DNA of 23,702 nt, taken from a virus. The stretch lies in the IMG/VR virus record IMGVR_UViG_3300046010_000376, positions 1 through 23,702 of that record; one strand, 5' to 3'. The notes under the pieces are model-generated. The model did no database searches. It was given only the letters and a program-made list of their open reading frames with translations, and was not told the DNA's origin. Below are positions 20,485 through 23,702 of the stretch, one piece after another (positions within the stretch are counted from its first letter, which is position 1; each line of letters starts with the position of its first letter). Both the position numbers and the translations under genes were made by a program.

Positions 20485-22518
20485 CTAGCCGCCTTGTGGT
20501 CTTGCCGTGGCAGCGCTCATGCCGCCAGCAGCATTCCCCGCTTGGTCGAGTACGGCAGGTTGCGGTTGCTGCTGTGCAGCTTGCATCGCCTGAACTCTAC
20601 CAACGTAGGATAGCTTTTCACGAGACGGGATAATCTCATCAACCGGCATCTGCAGACCTTTAGCAATCTCCCGAAGGATCGCAGCACGACCGCCCGGACC
20701 CATAATCTGCATATCCATCTCATTTGCAGTGGCGTTGAGGAACTCAACTCGCCGCAGATTAACCGTCTCTTTAACCGCCAGATTAACTGCGCCACGCGGG
20801 ATGATCTCGGCATCGCCCTTAATCGACTCGTCCTCATCGTACCGCATATTGTAGATAAATTGCCGTTCTACAATCGGCATGATGATATCACTATCAATGT
20901 GCATAACGACTTGGCGGATACGCTTACCCGCCGACCCCATCAGCATTGACAGGCCAGAGGCCGTACGGCCCGCACCTCTAACATCCACATCTCCATAGAT
21001 GTAAGAGGGGATGCCAGAATGGTCATCAGCCAAACGACTAAACCGTTCATAAACAGCCATAAGCGTATTGGCATTATCATTTGGCTGGTTGAACCTAACC
21101 GCTGGAGCAGAGCTACCTAGCGGATCGTTAAGCACCTGCCAAATCTTCCATGGGTGCATCTGGGTAATATCCTCATTCGGAGGAATACGCTCCAGATTAA
21201 CCTCAACCTGCGGGCCAGAAGCGATGCCCATATTATTCACAAGCGCACGGGCCGCTGCATTACAGATATTCTGCAGGTCTTCAATGATCTCAGGAATGCC
21301 GCGACCCCAGAAAGCTCCGGGCATCTTAATGAAAGATGTTTTAGCGTACGGCTTCTCGCCAAGAGGGTCGTAATTCAAGACCGCTTTGACGACATAATTG
21401 CCGATAAGCCATACATTAGCGTCATACTCACGCGCCTCATCAGGGACTTCTTCTTCGTCGAGTCCCCATTCGCGCAGCATTCTACCACTTACTTTGCCCC
21501 AAAACTCAAGGGCGTCAAACATGTCAGTCGGACGAAGCTCAGTATAGTACTTACGCTCCTCTTCCTCTCGCTGCATCTCAGTCGGCTCGGTCACCCAAGA
21601 CTGGCTAGGGCCATCCTCAAGGACTTTGCGAATAGCTTGGTCATCATATCCCGGCACACCGATCAGATCAGCCAGTGAGGTGCGGCTAAGCTGATGAAGC
21701 TCGAAAATATAACCGTCGTTAATCCGAGTGATGCCGGGTTCAGGGTAAATATTGAACGGGCTTACGCGCTCAAATTCCGGCGCGAGTCTCTCGCTCGCTT
21801 CGACAATAGTGCGACCGTCTGGACTTTTCGACCAGCCGAGGTGGCGTTGGCGACGTACAATAGGACCCTTGATAAAAGCGCAAGGGAAAGTAACGAGATC
21901 AGTGATAAACTCATTGAACGCCTCCGGCCAACCACCTTGGGCAAACTGATCTTCAATCTTAACTTTCATTTTGTCAACACGCATTTGTGCCTGCTGCAAA
22001 ACGCGGAACCTCAACTCCTGAGACACGACTTCCCGAATCTCAGCCATCTCTGATTTTGTCGGAGCCTGTCCCGTATTCTGAATAACCTGCATGACCTGTT
22101 CGGCAAACGCCTCTTGCAACGCAGCAGAACTGTCTGGGTCTAGGTCAGGAATCGGTGTAGGGGACATATCCCACGGTGGGGTGCCGGTATCCATGAGGAT
22201 GTCGCGCAGCCAGCTTTCAGCGGCTCGGCACTTCACCTCAGTAATCATCATATAGACTTCAGAGCCACCCTGCTTGCGGATAGCGCCGAGTTTATCGGGT
22301 TCATATTCGCCATTACGCTGCCGAAGCGCAGCGAGCATGGTGTCATTTATTGGCTGTTTGGCGATACGCGCAGCATCCCAACATTCTTTCAGATACCCAG
22401 CTAGGCCAAGAATAACTGAATCCTGTTGTCGCGCCTGAAGTTCACGGTTCATGCGCTCCTGTTCAGCCCGATTAAGCTGTTCATTATTGACTACCCGGAG
22501 AAGCGCCAAACCGGCCAT
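20485..22518 (-). CDS. Portal protein (head-tail connector)
   Basis: 677 aa from ATG at 22518, 7 nt after AGAAGG; the TTG at 22539 would add seven residues across the SD. It starts MAGLALLRVVNNEQLNRAEQ. Typical portal segments are FERVSPFNIYPEPGITRIND in the stem region, KMPGAFWGRGIPEIIEDLQN in the crown/wing helix, and GRTASGLSMLMGSAGKRIRQ at 517-536, the conserved portal loop-helix. The last 40 residues are Gln/Ala-rich (VQAMQAAQQQPQPAV), as in P22-type portals with a C-terminal barrel. Longer than T7 gp8 (536) and closer to P22 gp1 (725). It makes the dodecameric DNA channel of the head. Confidence 0.9.
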   Translation of the reverse strand: MAGLALLRVVNNEQLNRAEQERMNRELQARQQDSVILGLAGYLKECWDAARIAKQPINDTMLAALRQRNGEYEPDKLGAIRKQGGSEVYMMITEVKCRAAESWLRDILMDTGTPPWDMSPTPIPDLDPDSSAALQEAFAEQVMQVIQNTGQAPTKSEMAEIREVVSQELRFRVLQQAQMRVDKMKVKIEDQFAQGGWPEAFNEFITDLVTFPCAFIKGPIVRRQRHLGWSKSPDGRTIVEASERLAPEFERVSPFNIYPEPGITRINDGYIFELHQLSRTSLADLIGVPGYDDQAIRKVLEDGPSQSWVTEPTEMQREEEERKYYTELRPTDMFDALEFWGKVSGRMLREWGLDEEEVPDEAREYDANVWLIGNYVVKAVLNYDPLGEKPYAKTSFIKMPGAFWGRGIPEIIEDLQNICNAAARALVNNMGIASGPQVEVNLERIPPNEDITQMHPWKIWQVLNDPLGSSAPAVRFNQPNDNANTLMAVYERFSRLADDHSGIPSYIYGDVDVRGAGRTASGLSMLMGSAGKRIRQVVMHIDSDIIMPIVERQFIYNMRYDEDESIKGDAEIIPRGAVNLAVKETVNLRRVEFLNATANEMDMQIMGPGGRAAILREIAKGLQMPVDEIIPSREKLSYVGRVQAMQAAQQQPQPAVLDQAGNAAGGMSAATARPQGG

Positions 22519-22542
22519 CTTAATACCTTCTCTTACCAAGAG

Positions 22543-22701
22543 CTATTTAGGCTCTGTCTCGTGCTTTATCTGAGCTTCACCCTGTGACTTAATGTCAGAT
22601 ATTAGACTAACTACCTCATCATAGGGTCTTTTCGACAGCGCGTGTAAAACGACATTCCACTCATTAGCCTTAAGAGTAATACTAATCTCTGGATTATCCA
22701 T
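22543..22701 (-). CDS. 52-aa protein upstream of portal (unknown)
   Basis: 52 aa, ATG at 22701 with a weak SD (GGTGA). Sequence begins MDNPEISITLKANEWNVVLH and continues ALSKRPYDEVVSLISDIKSQ, ending in EAQIKHETEPK. The plan 'strand, then NEWN.VL.AL...PY..V..LI..I' is that of a small phage family I have seen near portal or terminase genes; no function known. It is a compact helix pair, neutral in charge. It is separated from the 105-aa gene by 14 nt and from the portal start by 24 nt. Confidence 0.62.
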   Translation of the reverse strand: MDNPEISITLKANEWNVVLHALSKRPYDEVVSLISDIKSQGEAQIKHETEPK

Positions 22702-22715
22702 ATGCTATTTCACCA

Positions 22716-23033
22716 TCACCAAGGAGTTGCCATAGTTGCTGCGGCTCTAGCTTTATATTGCTGCGCTTTTGCATCTAGATTTCTAAAAATGGCGTTGAAC
22801 TCCTCATCCCCAAGAGTCGTGTGAATCCACTCTATGACTTGGGCTTCTGTAAGATTAGCGAAGTCTACAAACTGACTAGACGCGTCATACTGTACGTAGG
22901 TGCGGCCATATACACTAACTGGTGCGGACTCATCCGTAGAAATCACGCGCCAATCAATGGCGTTAACAACGTCGTCTACTTCTCCGACCGAGTGCCTATG
23001 GAGACAAGTGAAAGCCCATTCATAAGGCGTCAT
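22716..23033 (-). CDS. 105-aa hypothetical protein
   Basis: 105 aa, ATG with AAGGA 8 nt upstream. N-terminal half is beta-rich (DVVNAIDWRVISTDESAPVS, VYGRTYVQYDAS), then an alpha-helical end (LTEAQVIEWIHTTLGDEEFN, AIFRNLDAKAQQYKARAAAT). The 'V..I.WR......V.VYG...V' then 'EAQVIEWI...LG' arrangement is a recurring small phage protein of unknown function, often encoded near fibre genes. It has one pair of His/Cys residues near the start (CLHRH) without a clear metal site. Role unknown. Confidence 0.62.
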   Translation of the reverse strand: MTPYEWAFTCLHRHSVGEVDDVVNAIDWRVISTDESAPVSVYGRTYVQYDASSQFVDFANLTEAQVIEWIHTTLGDEEFNAIFRNLDAKAQQYKARAAATMATPW

Positions 23034-23044
23034 AGCCCTAATCC

Positions 23045-23702
23045 TTACGTTGCGTTCGTTGTTGCAAGGAGATAATAAATCGTCCCGTTCACACGAACAG
23101 CTATCTTAGTTGTTACAGTCGTATTGGTTATTCCGGCATTTGTAACTCCAGAACCTTCACAGTAGAAGGAAGGTATGGTGTTCCCGGCAGTACGATCAGA
23201 TGAGTAGAAGGAGACGCTATCCGCCGCAGTCGCAGTCGGGGCAGTTCCGGTAAATACAGCTAAAGCGCCAACTGAGCTAGTCGGGGACGTAGTGCCATTA
23301 ATCAGAAGATTGCCGGGGGCATCCCAACGGCCAACCTCTGTAATAGCACTAGCTCCATCGCGTATTCTGAATACAATATCGCCCTGTATGCTACCCGTAC
23401 TAACGGCTCCGGGTCCCGTGTCAAATATAAGCTGCGCAACTTCAAGCTCAGAAGTTCCGTCATAAGCGAACATTCTAAATCCGAGAATGTCATCACCGGC
23501 GACTATAGCCGATTTTGATGCTTTGGAACCTCTAGATTTAGTAACGCCAAAAAAGACCGCATTGGTCGAGTCAGCATATGCAAATGATCTTACTGCGTAA
23601 TATCCTGCAGCATCAGCTTCGGTATAATACCCCTTACCGGCGTTAGCATTATACCCATTAGCGGTTCTTATTAAGTCAGCGTCAGAAGTATACGCAGAAC
23701 TT
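23045..23702 (-). CDS. Tail-fibre-like protein, 5' end beyond window
   Basis: The frame is open from the window edge to the TAA at 23045: at least 218 codons, so the N-terminus is missing. The part seen has an Ala/Tyr/Asp/Gly-rich repeat-like region (GKGYYTEADAAGYYAVRSFA), then beta-sheet FFGVTKSRGSKSASKIAVIA, GDIVFRIRDGASAITEVGRW, DAPGNLLINGTTSPTSSVGA and a last strand pair TKIAVRVNGTIYYLL. 'VGRWDAPGNLLING' and the 'V-NGT-YYLL' ending are typical of phage fibre C-terminal domains. It is likely a receptor-binding fibre upstream of the portal gene. An internal ATG at 23473 has no good SD and is unlikely to be the start. Confidence 0.75.
   Translation of the reverse strand, partial: SSAYTSDADLIRTANGYNANAGKGYYTEADAAGYYAVRSFAYADSTNAVFFGVTKSRGSKASKSAIVAGDDILGFRMFAYDGTSELEVAQLIFDTGPGAVSTGSIQGDIVFRIRDGASAITEVGRWDAPGNLLINGTTSPTSSVGALAVFTGTAPTATAADSVSFYSSDRTAGNTIPSFYCEGSGVTNAGITNTTVTTKIAVRVNGTIYYLLATTNAT

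Noticed and set aside
1-23702. CRISPR arrays, tRNAs, insertion sequences, integration sites
   Set aside because: I looked for regular spaced repeats, cloverleaf-type segments, transposase motifs and terminal inverted repeats and found none; nearly all bases are explained by minus-strand genes.

Overview
The window is one contiguous late (virion assembly and lysis) region of a tailed double-stranded DNA phage, very probably a short-tailed podovirus infecting a Gram-negative bacterium. All 35 genes I support lie on the minus strand, so the transcript runs from high to low coordinates. Genes are packed with 1-, 4- or 8-nt overlaps or gaps below about 45 nt, and most starts have a Shine-Dalgarno sequence. 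There is no non-coding stretch over 300 bases. A Gram-negative host is inferred from an overlapping Rz/Rz1-type spanin pair with a lipoprotein partner. I saw no terminase, polymerase, integrase, tRNA or CRISPR in the window, so lifestyle and taxonomy cannot be fixed; the composition looks like an environmental (aquatic-type) phage.

Layout in transcription order. (1) 23702-22543: the C-terminal part of a fibre-like protein cut by the window edge, then two small unknown proteins (105 and 52 aa). (2) 22518-17204: head module with portal (677 aa), a 75-aa protein, scaffold (332 aa), major capsid protein (308 aa) and two beta-rich virion proteins (156 and 184 aa), the second flanked on both sides by stable RNA hairpins. 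(3) 17159-13943: receptor-binding module with a 736-aa pectate-lyase-fold tailspike and a 325-aa fibre with GGTGAST repeats. (4) 13943-12581: five very small basic proteins plus a 118-aa acidic-tailed protein. (5) 12581-10811: a gp4-like head-tail adaptor (221 aa), a 256-aa connector-like protein and a 108-aa fibre-base-like beta module. (6) 10807-9226: a compact lysis cassette comprising a membrane coiled-coil protein, zinc L-Ala-D-Glu-type endolysin, 33-aa lipoprotein, 40-aa membrane peptide, holin-like protein, i-spanin, nested o-spanin and a 50-aa Lys/Met-rich peptide. (7) 9208-1: tail nozzle (739 aa), a 134-aa virion protein and a T7-like series of internal/ejection proteins (433, 142, 339 and 660 aa, then at least 608 aa open to the window edge). 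The 660-aa member carries a transglycosylase-like domain.

How it works together: portal, scaffold and coat build the procapsid; adaptor and nozzle close it; spike and fibres bind and may degrade surface glycan; the internal proteins are expected to be ejected and make the channel through the envelope; the lysis cassette then opens the inner membrane, wall and outer membrane in turn. The order portal-scaffold-coat-adaptor-nozzle-internal proteins is T7-like, but the portal is longer than T7's, and small basic genes and a whole lysis cassette sit among the tail genes. The least described parts are the small basic gene cluster, the recurring Y-x-x-GG-[ML]-V motif, the chain of overlapping lysis genes with two lipoproteins, and the two hairpins around the 184-aa gene.
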